Positions 1-14,965 of a stretch of DNA of 64,000 nucleotides are shown here, piece after piece. A program made the translations under genes and the position numbers. The notes beneath the pieces are model-generated. The model was not told the origin of the DNA, ran no database searches, and saw only the letters and a program-made list of their open reading frames with translations. Location: the NCBI GenBank assembly GCA_037447655.1, contig JBBHKE010000350.1:46364-110363 (forward strand). Reading direction: 5' to 3'. The DNA is from Zygnema cylindricum (lineage: Eukaryota > Streptophyta > Zygnematophyceae > Zygnematales > Zygnemataceae). Position 1 is the first letter of the stretch. Each line of letters opens with the position of its first letter.

Positions 1-1360
1 GGAGGATCTCCTCCTCTCAGCATTATTCTGGAGCCAGAGGCGGCCTCCGCATATTGCCGCCACAAGCAGTCGGTCCCACTGGAGAAAAAAGACAGAATAT
101 TGGTTCTTGACGCGGGAGGAGGCACAGTGGACCTTGTGGTTCATGAGAAGGTGGGAGAGGGAGCGGAGGTGAGAGAGGTAACAAGGAGCAGTGGACGATT
201 GTGCGGGTCTACCAACCTTGACGGCGCTTTTTTCATGTTTTTGACCAAGAAGATAAGCTGTTTACCGAGGTGCTTGAAGGAGGATCCGGGCCTGTATATA
301 AAGCTAACAAGGCAATGGGATGGAATCAAGAAAGCATTCAGGTGAGATAGCATAGATCCTGTCAAAAGTTTGAAAATTGAGAGAAATCTGAGGTACATTT
401 CACACTTAGTTTCCATTTGAGATTCTTGTTGCTTCTTCGTGAGATTACTGTGCCTGTATGCGGTTGTGCTCATTTCCCCCTAAGAATATCCAGCTGCTTG
501 ATTCTTCTGAACAATGACGGTTTTATTCACAAATGGTGTTGCATTTTTATATTTTCAGTGGTGAGGATGTGGTGGCAAACTTTGACATTCCGCCTAAGCT
601 TGCCAATGCTTGGAAGGAGACGGGTGCGAATGAGCCTGATTTTGGAGAAATAGAGCTTTCGCTTGAGGACATGATGGGAATATTCGACCCTATAGTAAAT
701 AACGTGATCGACCTTGTGAGGGCACAACTGTCAAAAGCTGGGAAATGCAAAGTCATTCTTGCAGTGGGAGGGTTCTCAGAAAACAGTTATCTCATTACGA
801 AAGTGAACGAGAAATTCAAAAGTAAAGGTATAGTTGAAATGGTTGTGGTGCCGCCCAATCCCGGTGCCGCCATCTGTCACGGAGCGCTGCTGCAGATTCT
901 GCATCATTGCAAAATTGTTTCGAGGGTCGCGCGAAAAACATACGGAGTAGCTGGTTTGGTTCCCTTTCAGGCTGGTATTCATCCAGAAAGCAAGCGTCTT
1001 TTTCTTAGAAACGGAGAAGTTAGATGCAACAGTGTGTTTGAGGTATATGTGAGAATTGGAGAAGCAGTAGACACCGATGCGGTAATTAGAAAAAGGAAAA
1101 TTCCAATGGAAGCTACTGACACAAGTATCGTAGTTTCAGTATATAGTACCGAATCTTCGTCACCCTATTTTGTGGATGAGCCAGGAGTGAAACTGGAGGG
1201 CACAATTACAGTGGATATGCCTGACACCAGGCTTGGGAAAAAGAGGGAGGTTGAGGTCTGCATGTCTTTTGGGAAGACCTCTATTGAAGTGACGGCGCAT
1301 GGAATCAATTTCGTGGAAGGAGGAAATTCAACGAAGTTGCCAGTAATATTTGCGACATGA
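1..1360 (+). CDS. HSP70 superfamily protein, HSPA12-like, C-terminal part (5' end outside window)
   Basis: Two exons are visible, 1-341 and 559-1360, joined over a 217-bp GT-AG intron (CAG/GTGAG donor, TTTTCAG acceptor). The split serine codon keeps the frame open to a TGA at 1358-1360. About 380 residues are encoded and the N-terminal ATPase half is off the left edge; the frame is open from base 1. The HSP70 actin-fold marks are an LEPEAASAYC segment (visible residues 10-19), the phosphate-2 loop DAGGGTVDL (37-45), and a VGGFSENSYL adenosine-site motif in exon 2 followed by a PPNPGAAICHGA segment. HSPA12-type proteins are divergent HSP70 ATPases that lack the canonical substrate-binding domain; here only about 150 residues follow the ATPase core. 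Role inferred: ATP-dependent chaperone-like or regulatory ATPase, substrate unknown. Family assignment is firm, the subfamily probable. Confidence 0.85.
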
Positions 1361-1481
1361 CTCTTCGACATCAGATGTCTGCTTCTACTATATGGAAAAT
1401 TGTTAGTTTTCAAAAAGTATGTAAAAATTTGCATAAAAAATCATAGAAGAACTGTTGGTGTGAATATAAAGTTGGATACAT

Positions 1482-1916
1482 TGTGAAACGGCGTCTCAGT
1501 TATGTTGAGCGCCGTAATATTTTTATTGGTTAGCGTGTGTTTTGTTTTGGTTTAGCTTTTAGTTTCGTTATAGATTGGTTTGGTTTTGTTTTGCGTGCAT
1601 AGTACTATTTAGAATTTGTAGCGCGGATTATGTTTCGCATGTTACTGCGTACATAATGTAGTTTCGTGTGTACTATTGTGTGATTGGTTTGTGCGCGTAC
1701 TTTTGTACGACACCTGACTTGTTGGTTCGCGTGTGAGAGGGTATTTAAAACTTCGGCGTTTTCGTAGTTTTATCTTTTGTATGAGGGGGAAACTTCTAGT
1801 GAAATACATTTGTCTTTTGCTGGAGTGTCCTCTTTTCTTGATCTTTGCTTCCGCATTCTACTCGTTCTATCCTTCTGTCATCTTGTAAATCGATATTACA
1901 TTTGGTATCGGAACAG
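1482..1916 (+). mobile_element. Probable solo or orphan LTR with adjacent primer-binding site
   Basis: The block starts TGTGAAAC and ends ATATTACA at 1900, as LTRs do (TG...CA with short inverted ends). A TATA-like GTATTTAAAAC lies near 1740. Directly after the end comes TTTGGTATCGGAAC (1901-1914), which resembles a retrotransposon primer-binding site complementary to the 3' end of initiator tRNA-Met. No gag or pol follows, because a MITE begins at 1959. A 10-bp stem hairpin (ACGGCG-CTCA / TGAGCGCCGT) sits at 1488-1515. Read as a 5' LTR left after the element body was lost. The left boundary is uncertain. Confidence 0.5.
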
Positions 1917-1958
1917 GCGTGCTCCCTTAAGAGTGTGCAAAGGTAGCAAGTAATAAAT

Positions 1959-2160
1959 TACACCGCTAATCGCTATTAGGGTTAATCACGCTAATTCTGC
2001 GCCCCAAAATTTTGAGATTGATACCTTACATAGAATAAATTACACTATTAAGGAAGTGGACCATAATCTACCACGTCTACTGGCACTAAATTAGAATGAA
2101 TGACGCTAATTTTTTCTTTACTCTAATAATTTTTTTACGCTAATAGCGATTCGCGGTGTA
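1959..2160. mobile_element. MITE, family B (TA-flanked, CACCG/CGGTG ends)
   Basis: A 202-bp element bounded by TACACCGCTAATCGCTATTA and CTAATAGCGATTCGCGGTGTA, terminal inverted repeats of about 20 bp. The outer TA on each side fits a TA target duplication. It has no coding capacity. The internal part is AT-rich and matches the fragment at 62796-62925. Such ends with a TA duplication suggest mobilisation by a Tc1/mariner-like transposase (inference). Confidence 0.75.
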
Positions 2161-2345
2161 GCGGCCATAACAAAATAAAGGTGTAAAGCAAAGGAACAAG
2201 AAAGGGTAGGAAGTACATAAAGGGGACAAAAGGAGAAAAGACAGCAAGGACAAATGAGACTATCGCGAATTGAAGTTCAAATGTATTGATTGAATACTAA
2301 AAAACAGTGAGGCGTTTGAGTTATATAGTTGAACTCAAACTTGTA

Positions 2346-3143
2346 AGGGTATGTCCCCATGTGCATAAATAATAGTTTTTTTCTGTCGTTTTCTAGTAAA
2401 ACTTAGCGCCGTACTGCCTAAGTTATAACCGTACGAAGGAATCACAAATTTGTAGAGTACAATTTGGGTCATCCTCGGACTTAGGATGTACAAAAATTTG
2501 TCTTGTGTTTTTCGTCCCACGACCACGACAAAAAACGTTATCTTCAAACTTTTCTTTAAAACACATCGGCGATGTGTTTTAAAACTAGGTATTTTCAATA
2601 AACAAATAGGAACATATATTCGCACGTGCCGTAATTTTTGAACATTTTCATACGGTTTCCAAGGTCAAAGAAAAGTACGGAATTCGCAATGTTTTGTCCA
2701 TTTGCGTTCAATACGATAAATTAAAAGTACACAATTTGTTTGGTTTTGTCGGTTTTCGTCTAGTACGGATTTTTTTTAGCATGGGTCTCAAGATTCCGAT
2801 GCCATTTCACGTCAATCAGATAAGAGACACAAAGGAAAAGCCCGTCTCCTTCAACTGTAAAACGACAAAGGCTGGAAGGTGGTACGTCTACAATGTCACG
2901 GTAAAACATGCGAGGTCACAAGCAAAACATGCGAGGTCACAAGCAGTTCCAAAAAATAACGTGCGACAACACAAATTGTAGACGTTGACAATCGTCACAG
3001 GTGTTGTCGACGTATACAATGGTCACAAACGTAAGTTACAATTACGTTCTTACACATAGGGACACTTGAAAATCGGGTCTGGCGGATCCGAGCTAAAATA
3101 CAAAGAAAGTTTGCTAAGTTACAAGTACATGGGGACATACCCT
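2346..3143. mobile_element. Non-autonomous DNA transposon, family E (AGGGTATGTCCCCATG ends)
   Basis: About 800 bp bounded by AGGGTATGTCCCCATGT at the left and its inverted copy ACATGGGGACATACCCT at the right. I see no transposase reading frame. It holds an internal short direct duplication (AAACATGCGAGGTCACAAGC, twice, near 2905-2944). Related partial copies lie at 4399-6440 and 23597-23960. No clear target duplication is visible. Confidence 0.65.
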
Positions 3144-4385
3144 AAGACGCACTATACAAAAGTGGAGGTACGACTAATTTAGGCACATCTGATAAGTAGA
3201 GATATAACTATTCTAGGTATATCTAGAAGTGGAGGTAGAACTAGTTAGAAAGATTCCAAAAGTTAGTGGGAATCTTTATACGCTAAAAGAATATCTATAA
3301 GGAAGGTACAAGAAGTACGTGAACACTAATTAAAGTAGTATACTGAAGACTTAGTCTTCTATGACTTAATCATCATCAAAGTAACACCAACTAAACATAA
3401 TGGTTCAATAGTAGAGTGGAATGTCGAAGCCGTCAAATTCTAACATCCCCCCTCGATTGAAGCACGGAGTTGGCCAAGTAGGTAAAAAGAGAAAATATAT
3501 TTGTTGAAGGACGAGAAAGAGGTTTGGTAAAAAAGTTGGCAAGTAGGTCGGAGGTAGAGTAATGGGAAAAGGAGACCCTGCCATCCACAATTTTTTCACG
3601 GGTAAAATGGTATTGTATATCGATATGCTTCATACATGTATCGTGAATGGGATTTTTCATGAGGGCAAGAGCCCCTTGAGAATCACAAAAAATAGGAGTG
3701 GGAGTTGTTTGATGGAAGGAAAGGTCCATGAGAAGGCGACGAAGCCAAAGGACGATTTTAGTGGTAGAGCTACCCACCATGTATTTAGCTTCGGTAGATG
3801 AGAGAGCAACGGTGGGTTGTTTCTGAGAAGACCATGAGACAAGTTGACCACCAAGGGAGAAAAAAACCCAAAAAATAGAACAACGTTCATCAGTTTGATT
3901 CCCCCAATCCTCATCACAGAATCCAACAAGAGAGGAATCAGGAAGAGAAAGAGGAGGGGAAGAAAAAGGTGGGGAAGAGGAAGGAGGGAGAAAGAAGGTG
4001 AGGCGAAGATGTTTGGTTCATTGGGAGTATCTAAGGACACGTTTTGCCGCATCGAGATGAGTGGGAGTCGCACAATGAGAGAATTGAGATAAGATGCACA
4101 TAGCAATGCAAATGTCCGGACGCGACCCCAACATGACATACATCAATTTTCCAGGATTTGCGCTAATTTCTTTAAAACCATCTTTTAATAAAGCAGAGAC
4201 AAGCGTTTTGTGCCACACAAGTGGCGCCTGCTTAAGACCATAAATTGATTTATTCAAGCGACAGACATTGATTTATTCAAGCGACAGACATTGATTTATT
4301 CAAGCGACAGACCAAAGATTCTTGTCCAGCTACAACCTATCCAAGAGCCTGCTCCAAGTTGATATCTTCTTCAAGATTCCTGTGC
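3144..4385 (-). pseudogene. Ty1/copia retrotransposon fragment: RT C-terminus, RNase H, PPT and 3' LTR
   Basis: On the minus strand the DNA encodes the end of a copia reverse transcriptase (LNKSIYGLKQAPLVWHKTL) and of RNase H (SSTEAKYM, FCDSQGALALM, then a histidine-rich KHIDIQYHFTRE). It then gives a polypurine tract (complement of 3446-3455) and an LTR starting TGTTAGAAT at 3445 that runs down to about 3144. The upstream RT, integrase, protease and gag are missing. The frame is broken by a 23-bp tandem duplication at 4244-4311 and by a purine-rich insertion near 3950-4010. The fragment lies between ends of family E transposons. Confidence 0.85.
4244..4311. repeat. 23-bp tandem duplication (about 3 copies) inside the copia RT
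   Basis: The unit CATTGATTTATTCAAGCGAC+AGA (23 bp) occurs three times head to tail, the first copy lacking one base. It copies the coding segment just upstream of the conserved NKSIYGLKQAP motif. Because 23 is not a multiple of three, each extra copy shifts the frame. Confidence 0.9.
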
Positions 4386-4684
4386 AAAAAAAAAGTTTTT
4401 AGTGTATGTCCCCATGTAACCGGTACTTTGATAAAGTATTTCAGCCTGTAAAAAGATTTTACGTACTACCATGCACAGCGTCCCAATGTGCGAAATGAAA
4501 ATCTCAGGACCAAAATTGACGTGCGACAAACGAATTACAGTTGTCGTCATTAATAAGGGCGGACGGCGTACGGCCGGCGTCAACCTCTGTTCCAAGAAAT
4601 CTGGCGAATTCTTTGGCGCAACGCTCCACGACAAATACTTTGACCGAATTCCTAAGCAGACTGTACGGCAAAGTACTCAACCTA

Positions 4685-4905
4685 TACACCGCCAATCGCT
4701 ATTAGCGTTGTGTACGCTAATCCCGTTCCGCTTTTTTTTTTTTTTATTCTCAAATAGAATTATCCACACTATTTTAAAAAAGCCCTAATTCCTAATTAGA
4801 GTAATCGATTTCTTCCAAAATTTCCAAATTCCCAATTACCGTACACCACGCTAAATAATAGTATACGCTAATCAAACGTACACGCTAATAGCGAATGGCG
4901 GTGTA
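4685..4905. mobile_element. MITE, family B
   Basis: A 221-bp element from TACACCGCCAATCGCTATTAG to CTAATAGCGAATGGCGGTGTA. It is closely related, in opposite orientation, to the copy at 20282-20499; both carry a poly-T/A run next to CTCAAATAGAATTATCCACA. No coding capacity. It is inserted in a family E transposon. Confidence 0.75.
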
Positions 4906-4977
4906 CATGTTTTCGTCTATTGTTTTTCGACCCACGGCCACGTCAATAAACGTCATCTTCAACCTCTATTTAAAAAC

Positions 4978-5490
4978 TACACCGCGAATCGTAATTACAG
5001 TAAAGAAAAAATTAGAGAAAAAAAAGCAAAAAAAATAATTAGAGTTATGAACTCGAATTTGTGTGATATAACTTTTTCAAAAAGGAAATTTACTCTAATT
5101 TATCAATAACTCTAATTTGGGTGTAAATTTGGGCGCTGAATGTATCCACTGTAAATTAAGTAAGATTACAGAATCTGACAAAACATACAGTTTCACGTCA
5201 TTATGACGTTTGCATTGCACGGTTTGTTAAAACGCAGTTACTTGAAAACGGCCTGTACTAAATCATTATTTGTACTTTTTTACTTAATAAAGTACAGTTA
5301 TGCACGGTCAGACACCGGCCGTACGCCACACTATTTAAAGCTGCACTGCATTAGAGCTATTAACGTTCATTCAAAAAGCACCTTAAATAACGTAAAGAAT
5401 AATTTAGAATAATGTACTCTATTTATAGCGAGAGTCTCAAAATTAGGGGTGACAGAATTAGCGTACATAGCTCTAATTAAGATTCGCGGA
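4978..5490. mobile_element. Long MITE, family B (about 510 bp), right end damaged
   Basis: Left end TACACCGCGAATCGTAATTA. The right end fades as CTAATTAAGATTCGCGG and is cut at the hAT-like insertion that starts at 5493. Length and GTACGG-rich interior match the 500-bp element at 31572-32071. No reading frame of interest. Confidence 0.5.
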
Positions 5491-5492
5491 CT

Positions 5493-6320
5493 TAGTACTG
5501 TGTATCGGTAAAAAGTTTATCGCGATAACACCGATACTGATAGTTATCGGTTATCGAACGGTCAGAGGTCCGATATATCGGTCCGAGACCGAGGTCCGAT
5601 ATATCGGTCCGAGACCGACAAGTTCCATATCGGCAATAACTTAAAAAATATAGTATGCATACAATAGTACTTTATAATATACTCAATTATATTATTGACT
5701 TTATATAGCGTGTTATGCCACGTGTAAGAATCTGTTTCGTATGCTGTTTAATTGAAGTTTATCACGGACAGCGCAGCACATAAACATTGAAAAATCTAAA
5801 ATAGTAGTTTATAGTTCTAAAACTATAGTACCGAAACTAAAAAAATAAATTACATTGTAAATTTGTAAAATCAAACTTTTTCGAAAACCAGATGAACAGA
5901 CGAACAAAGCATACGAACAAATCAGTCAGACTGCCGCCATTAACTGCCATTTATAAAAAAAAATAACAGTCTAAAGGACATTTTGGAAGGGGTACCCAAG
6001 TAAAACCCCCTTAAATTGGAAATAATGAAGGAAGTATCGCTATTTTTTACCGAAATCGGAGGGAAGGTGTCTGCGGCGCGTCCGGGGAGTAAAACGTACA
6101 GTTAAGTGTACTGGTCGTACATTTTTTTTATATGTACGGTCCGTACAAATATCGCTGATAGTTATCGATATCAGTGTTATCGCCGATAAAAACGGATAAA
6201 TATCGGGAATTTATCGACGATAACACCGATAACGATATATCGTACCAATATATCGATTATCGGCTACTCGAAAAAGGCCCGTATCGGTTATTGGCAAATC
6301 CTTACCGATGCATGACACTA
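5493..6320. mobile_element. Non-autonomous hAT-like element, family C
   Basis: About 828 bp bounded by TAGTACTGTGTATCGGTAA and TTACCGATGCATGACACTA, imperfect versions of the ends at 6443-7243. Subterminal regions are packed with ATCG-rich palindromes, including two tandem GGTCCGATATATCGGTCC blocks near 5569-5612. It lies head to head with the next copy, in the opposite orientation. No transposase is encoded. Confidence 0.7.
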
Positions 6321-6442
6321 TAAAAAACACATTGGCAATGTGTTTTAAAACATATTATTTTCGCTAAACCAATAGCCGAATAGGAACACATATTCGCACT
6401 TGTCGATATTTTTCAATTATTTCAGGTGAACCAGGTGAAAAC

Positions 6443-7243
6443 TAGTGTTGTGTATCGGTAAGGATTGCCGATAACCGATATGGGCTTTCTTTCGGGATGC
6501 CGATAATCGATATGTTGGTACAGTATATCGTTATCGGTGTTATCGCCGATAGTTAACCGATAATATCGGGTTGTTTATCGGCAATAACACCGATATTGAT
6601 AACTATCGTTGATAAATGTACGGACCGTACAGATAAATGTACGGCCAGTACACTCAAATGTACGGGTTATTCCCTTGACTCGACGCGGACCCTCTTGCCC
6701 CCGATTTCAGTAAAAAATCACGATGTTTGCTTCGTTATTTCTAATTTAAGGGGGTTTTACTTGGGTTCCACGCTCCCATACCCTTCCAGAATGACCTTTT
6801 AACTGTTATAAAAATAAATGGCAGTTAATGGCGGCAGTCTGACAAATTTGTTCGTCTGCTTTGTTCGTCTAGTTTTCGGAAAAGTTTGATTTTACAAATT
6901 TACAATGTAATTTATTTTTTTCTTTCGGTACTATAGTTTTAGAACTATAAACTACTATTTTAGATTTGTCAACGTTTATGTGCTGCGCTGTCCGTGATAA
7001 ACTTCAATGAAACAACATACGAAACATATTCTTACACGTGGCATACCACGCTATTTAAAGTGAATAATATATTTACAGTATATTATAAAGTACTATTGTA
7101 TGCATACTATATTTTTTTAAGTTATCGCCGATATGGAATTTGTCGGTCTCGGACCGATATATCGGGACCTCTGACCGTTCGATAACCGATAACTATCTGT
7201 ATCGGTGTTATCGCGATAATTTTGTTACCGATACACAACACTA
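6443..7243. mobile_element. Non-autonomous hAT-like element, family C
   Basis: An 801-bp element with near-perfect 19-bp terminal inverted repeats TAGTGTTGTGTATCGGTAA / TTACCGATACACAACACTA. It is flanked by GTGAAAAC and GTGAATAC, an 8-bp target duplication with one mismatch, which is typical of hAT elements. The interior is an inverted relative of 5493-6320. No transposase frame. Confidence 0.8.
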
Positions 7244-8640
7244 GTGAATACACCGTGTATCGCTATTTGTGCAAGACTACCATGATAGCGATACACAAAA
7301 GCTAAGTTTGGAGAGATTGCATTTCGTGTGGAACAACTATATGATGGAATCTCTCAGCAACTTAAAAAATGCTTTATTTCCCGAACTACCGTTCGTTAAA
7401 CCGTCCAGATAAGAAGAATGAATGAGATGTAATGACGTTGACAACCAATAAAGGTTAGAGGTAAAAATCACAAAGAACTATAACATAACAAGCAGTGAGC
7501 AACACTAAAATTGTGAGATTGAAAGTTACACAAACAAATATACAACTACATTAACACTAAACACTTCTTCTTATCCTAAAAACAAGAGAAAAAGTGGGCC
7601 CCTCGACCTAGCTTAAGACAATGCCACATCGATTGTCACTATTGCAAATATCAACTATTGCGCCAGTAGTGTAACAATAAGCCTCGAAGTCCACGACCAT
7701 CATTTGCTACCATGCCCTTCTAGACGAGCTCTTGTTCGATTTTGTCTATCGAGGCCAAAGACACTGTTGATTGCTTGTTTTCTCTCGTCACCAAAAGCCA
7801 CTTTTATTGTAAGGTTCCATCTCGTAGCTTTTGTTGTTAATGAAAGCTTATTGCAAAACTCCTCATAAAAATTTGCCCACAATTATTGTGTATTTCAATA
7901 CACTACCCAACGTTATTTGCGGGAAAGATTTGTTAGTGTAGACACGAAAAAATAACATATAATACTCGAGTCAAAAAAACTAAATGATAAAAAAATGTAT
8001 TTTTTTTTTTTACTAAATGATATAAGAACGGATCGAACCAATCGTCAAACATCATCAATTTGATAGAAGACCCTATATAAAACACCAGAGATACTGCTTT
8101 ACAACAACTTTAAATATATATATATTTTTTTTCTATTTTTGTTACCCACCACATACATTAAAAAAATAATAATAATACTACTTCGCCAAATTATCAAAAA
8201 TTGAAACATGTGACTAGACCCCAAATAACAATAATGGAAGAAATTTCAAACAGCGAATTTTGTTTACAATCCATACTGACAAAAGTATTTACACTCATAA
8301 AATTGCAAAAAAAAAATAACAAAGCCTAAATTTAGAAAAAAAAGGAAACCACGTAATTCTAACCAAAAGGGTTTATTGACAGAAAAATGTGAAACTATAA
8401 CATTATTTCGTTTCTTTTTTTTTGAGTGACTCACCCACAAAAGATTTACAAAATCAACTTGGACTCTGATTTTGAAAGTTTATACACCACTTTTAATAAA
8501 CAACAAAAATTCCAAAAACAACATTTGGAAAACTATTTACTGTTTTGCCTTATCTATTCCGTGGTTTGATTTGGAAAAACCTGATTTCTGACCCTAAAAA
8601 AAACAACAACAGAAAAAAGAAACACTAAAGACACGCAAAT
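7244..8640. other. AT-rich intergenic DNA with a MITE remnant
   Basis: A 49-bp family A MITE remnant (TACACCGTGTATCGCTATT ... GATAGCGATACACA) lies at 7249-7297. The rest is AT-rich, with poly-A/T runs and short reading frames that show no recognisable protein. It lies beyond the 3' end of the reductase gene and may hold its 3' UTR and terminator. Confidence 0.6.
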
Positions 8641-8689
8641 GTAGTGGAGATTTACTTTTTCTCAATGTGAATATTGGGAAAGGAAGGAA

Positions 8690-8910
8690 AGAAAGGAAGA
8701 AAGCAAGAAAGAAAGAAAGAAAGAAAGAAAATAGAGAAAGAGAGAAAGAACGAAAGAAAGAAGGAAAAAAAGTGGTCGAGATGGAACACCCAAAAAAAAG
8801 GCGCGAGAGAGGGATAGAGAGAGAAAGAGAGAGGGAAGGGAGAGGGAGAGAGCGAGTGAGGGAGAGAGAGAATGGGGAGAGAGAGAGAGGTAGAAGGAGA
8901 GAGAGAGAGA

Positions 8911-8944
<34 letters not shown>

Positions 8945-8955
8945 GAGAGAAACCC
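8690..8955. repeat. GA-rich simple sequence (GAAA/GAGA)n at the reductase 3' end
   Basis: Runs of GAAAG change into GAGAGA up to 9 bp from the reductase stop codon, so the mRNA 3' UTR would begin in a CT-rich tract. The long frames on both strands here are compositional artefacts. Confidence 0.9.
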
Positions 8956-8963
8956 ACACTAAA

Positions 8964-13157
<4,194 letters not shown>

Positions 13158-13461
13158 TTGAGGTTGAGAGGGAGAGAGGGAGAGAGTGAGAGAGAGAGAG
13201 GGAGAGAAGAGAGCGAGGAAGAGAGAGAGGAAGAGAAAGAGAGAGAGGGGAAAAGGGAGGAGAGGGGAAAGAGGTCGGTGAAGGTCTAGAAGAATTGTAA
13301 GAAGTGGAATAAATAGGTGTGACGAAGTGTGTTGTGCCATGTCATCTTTTCGCACGTGTGTAATCTTTTCGCACGTGCAATATCTTTTCGCACGTGTGAC
13401 ATCTTTTTCGGTAACATCTTTTCGCTCGTGTAACAAGCAAATATCTATACAAATTGACAAA

Positions 13462-13681
13462 AACCGTGAATCGCTATTAAGAGTCAATTTTTTTTTCGCC
13501 ACTTAAAACATCTTTTCTCCGTACACATTTGTCGGATTGGGGATCTGACGGTTGAGATTGAAAGGTAACATTCTCAGCTTCCGATTGGCGGTCTCAAATT
13601 GAGTATCCGACACGTGTGTACGGAGAAAAGATGTTCTAAGTGGCGAAAAAAACATTGACGCTAATAGCGATTCAAGGTGCA
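13462..13681. mobile_element. MITE, family A
   Basis: A 220-bp element from AACCGTGAATCGCTATTAAG to CTAATAGCGATTCAAGGTGCA. The family A interior shows inverted GTGGCGAAAAA / TTTTTTTCGCCACTTAA and inverted ATCTTTTCTCCGTACAC / GTGTACGGAGAAAAGAT blocks, so most of the element can fold into one long hairpin. No coding capacity. Confidence 0.75.
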
Positions 13682-13750
13682 CTGCTAAGTAAACGTGTCC
13701 GTACGATTACTGAAAACGCCTGATGGACGACGGCCCTTAGAACCGACGAC

Positions 13751-13954
13751 GGCCCATACAATATGCCTATTGTACGCAAACATACAATATGACTTTAAGA
13801 CCCATATTGTATTTGGACCTATTCGGACCAATTAAAACATTCGGACCAAAAAATTTGCTTACACCGTCAGATTCGGACGATCGGACGGTCTCTGATCAAA
13901 GTATCGAGGCGCCGACCAAAGGCCTACCAAAAAAACGCCTACTTTTGAACTATG
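13751..13954. mobile_element. Fragment of family G inverted-repeat transposon
   Basis: Matches the internal GGCCCATACAATATGCCTAT and the right terminus CTACTTTTGAACTATG of the complete element at 29372-29890. The left terminus is missing. Confidence 0.6.
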
Positions 13955-14744
13955 GTTTAGAAGTACACATATTCCAATTATTTTATGTGACACGCAAGCA
14001 TCCTGGCCGTCGATGTTACAATCTGTGACTTAACAAGTCCCTAGAGCTTGAAGCTTTTCTGAACCTCTTGCTGAAACCCTAGGCTCCTTCCATGTCTGCT
14101 ATTCTGCAGCCTGAATTTGTGGAAAAGGAGATCACCCTCACTCTCACTAGGTGTCCGTCCTTTCCCGTTAGAACCGCCCTTTTATGCAGCTGCAATAGCG
14201 TTTGTCTACCTTTTTTTGTTTGTCGTATTCGCCACAATTTCTATGGAAGAAAGGTATTCATATCGGATTTGTAGGTTTCCAGAAATTCTGAATCTTGTCA
14301 CGAAAGAAACTGTTCTCGCAATCTTCACAATACAATGAAGGTAATCTACCTATCCTCCTATTTAAATTTTGCGGACTATCCAATGAACCTTCTCTTGTAT
14401 AGACCACCTGCTTGACTTATTCTTAAAACGTTCACGATGTCCGATTCTGTCTCTTCTGGGGGTTCTGGTGGATTCAACTATGAATTTATAATATGTGAAT
14501 CTGTACGGTTTTTCTGTCTTCACTTCCACGGTCTCTAGTCTCTGTTTGAGTTCTAAATGGTGCCCTGGGATTTGCTGTTTGCATATCTGTTTTCTTTGCC
14601 TCAGTTACTTGCTCTCATTTGCAGACAATCCATCATTTTCAATTACTTGTTGTCTTCAACTTTTTTTCTTGCTTCAGTCTTTGGTGTCCTCAACATTTTC
14701 TGCAAGCATTAAGTCATTCTCAGTTTTTTTGTTGGTTTTGAATG
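13955..14744. other. No supportable gene
   Basis: Moderately T-rich unique-looking DNA. Short open frames occur, for example 14092-14338, but none shows a recognisable domain, and no splice-consistent chain of frames is obvious. Confidence 0.5.
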
Positions 14745-14965
14745 TACACCGTGTATCGCTATTAGTGTTAATGTTTTTTTCGTCGTGTATAATATCTTTT
14801 CTCCGTACACACGTGTCGGATGGTGGATCTGACGGTTGCGATTGAAAGGTAAAATTCCCAGCTTCTTAATGGCGGTTTCAAATTGAAAATCGGACAAGTG
14901 TGTACGGAGAAAAGACGTGTTAAGTGGCGGAAAAATAATTAACAGTAATAGCGATACACGGTGTA
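14745..14965. mobile_element. MITE, family A (intact ends)
   Basis: A 221-bp element with nearly perfect inverted ends TACACCGTGTATCGCTATTA and TAATAGCGATACACGGTGTA. The interior pairs as in the copy at 13462-13681. It is flanked by TA on both sides. Confidence 0.8.

Larger units (their letters stand above)
4399..6440. mobile_element. Family E transposon copy, interrupted by later insertions
   Basis: Starts GTGTATGTCCCCATGTAACC and continues with family E internal sequence at 4402-4680. It resumes at 4920-4977 (TTTTCGACCCACGGCCACG, compare 2507) and at 6321-6430 (AAACACATTGGCAATGTG and GGAACACATATTCGCAC, compare 2560-2625). The gaps are filled by a MITE (4685-4905), a longer MITE (4978-5490) and a hAT-like element (5493-6320). 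The right terminus is missing. Confidence 0.6.

Noticed and set aside
14092-14845. First exons of a gene near 14.09-14.85 kb (short frames after a candidate ATG)
   Set aside because: No recognisable domain, no consistent splice chain, and a MITE covers the end of the longest frame.
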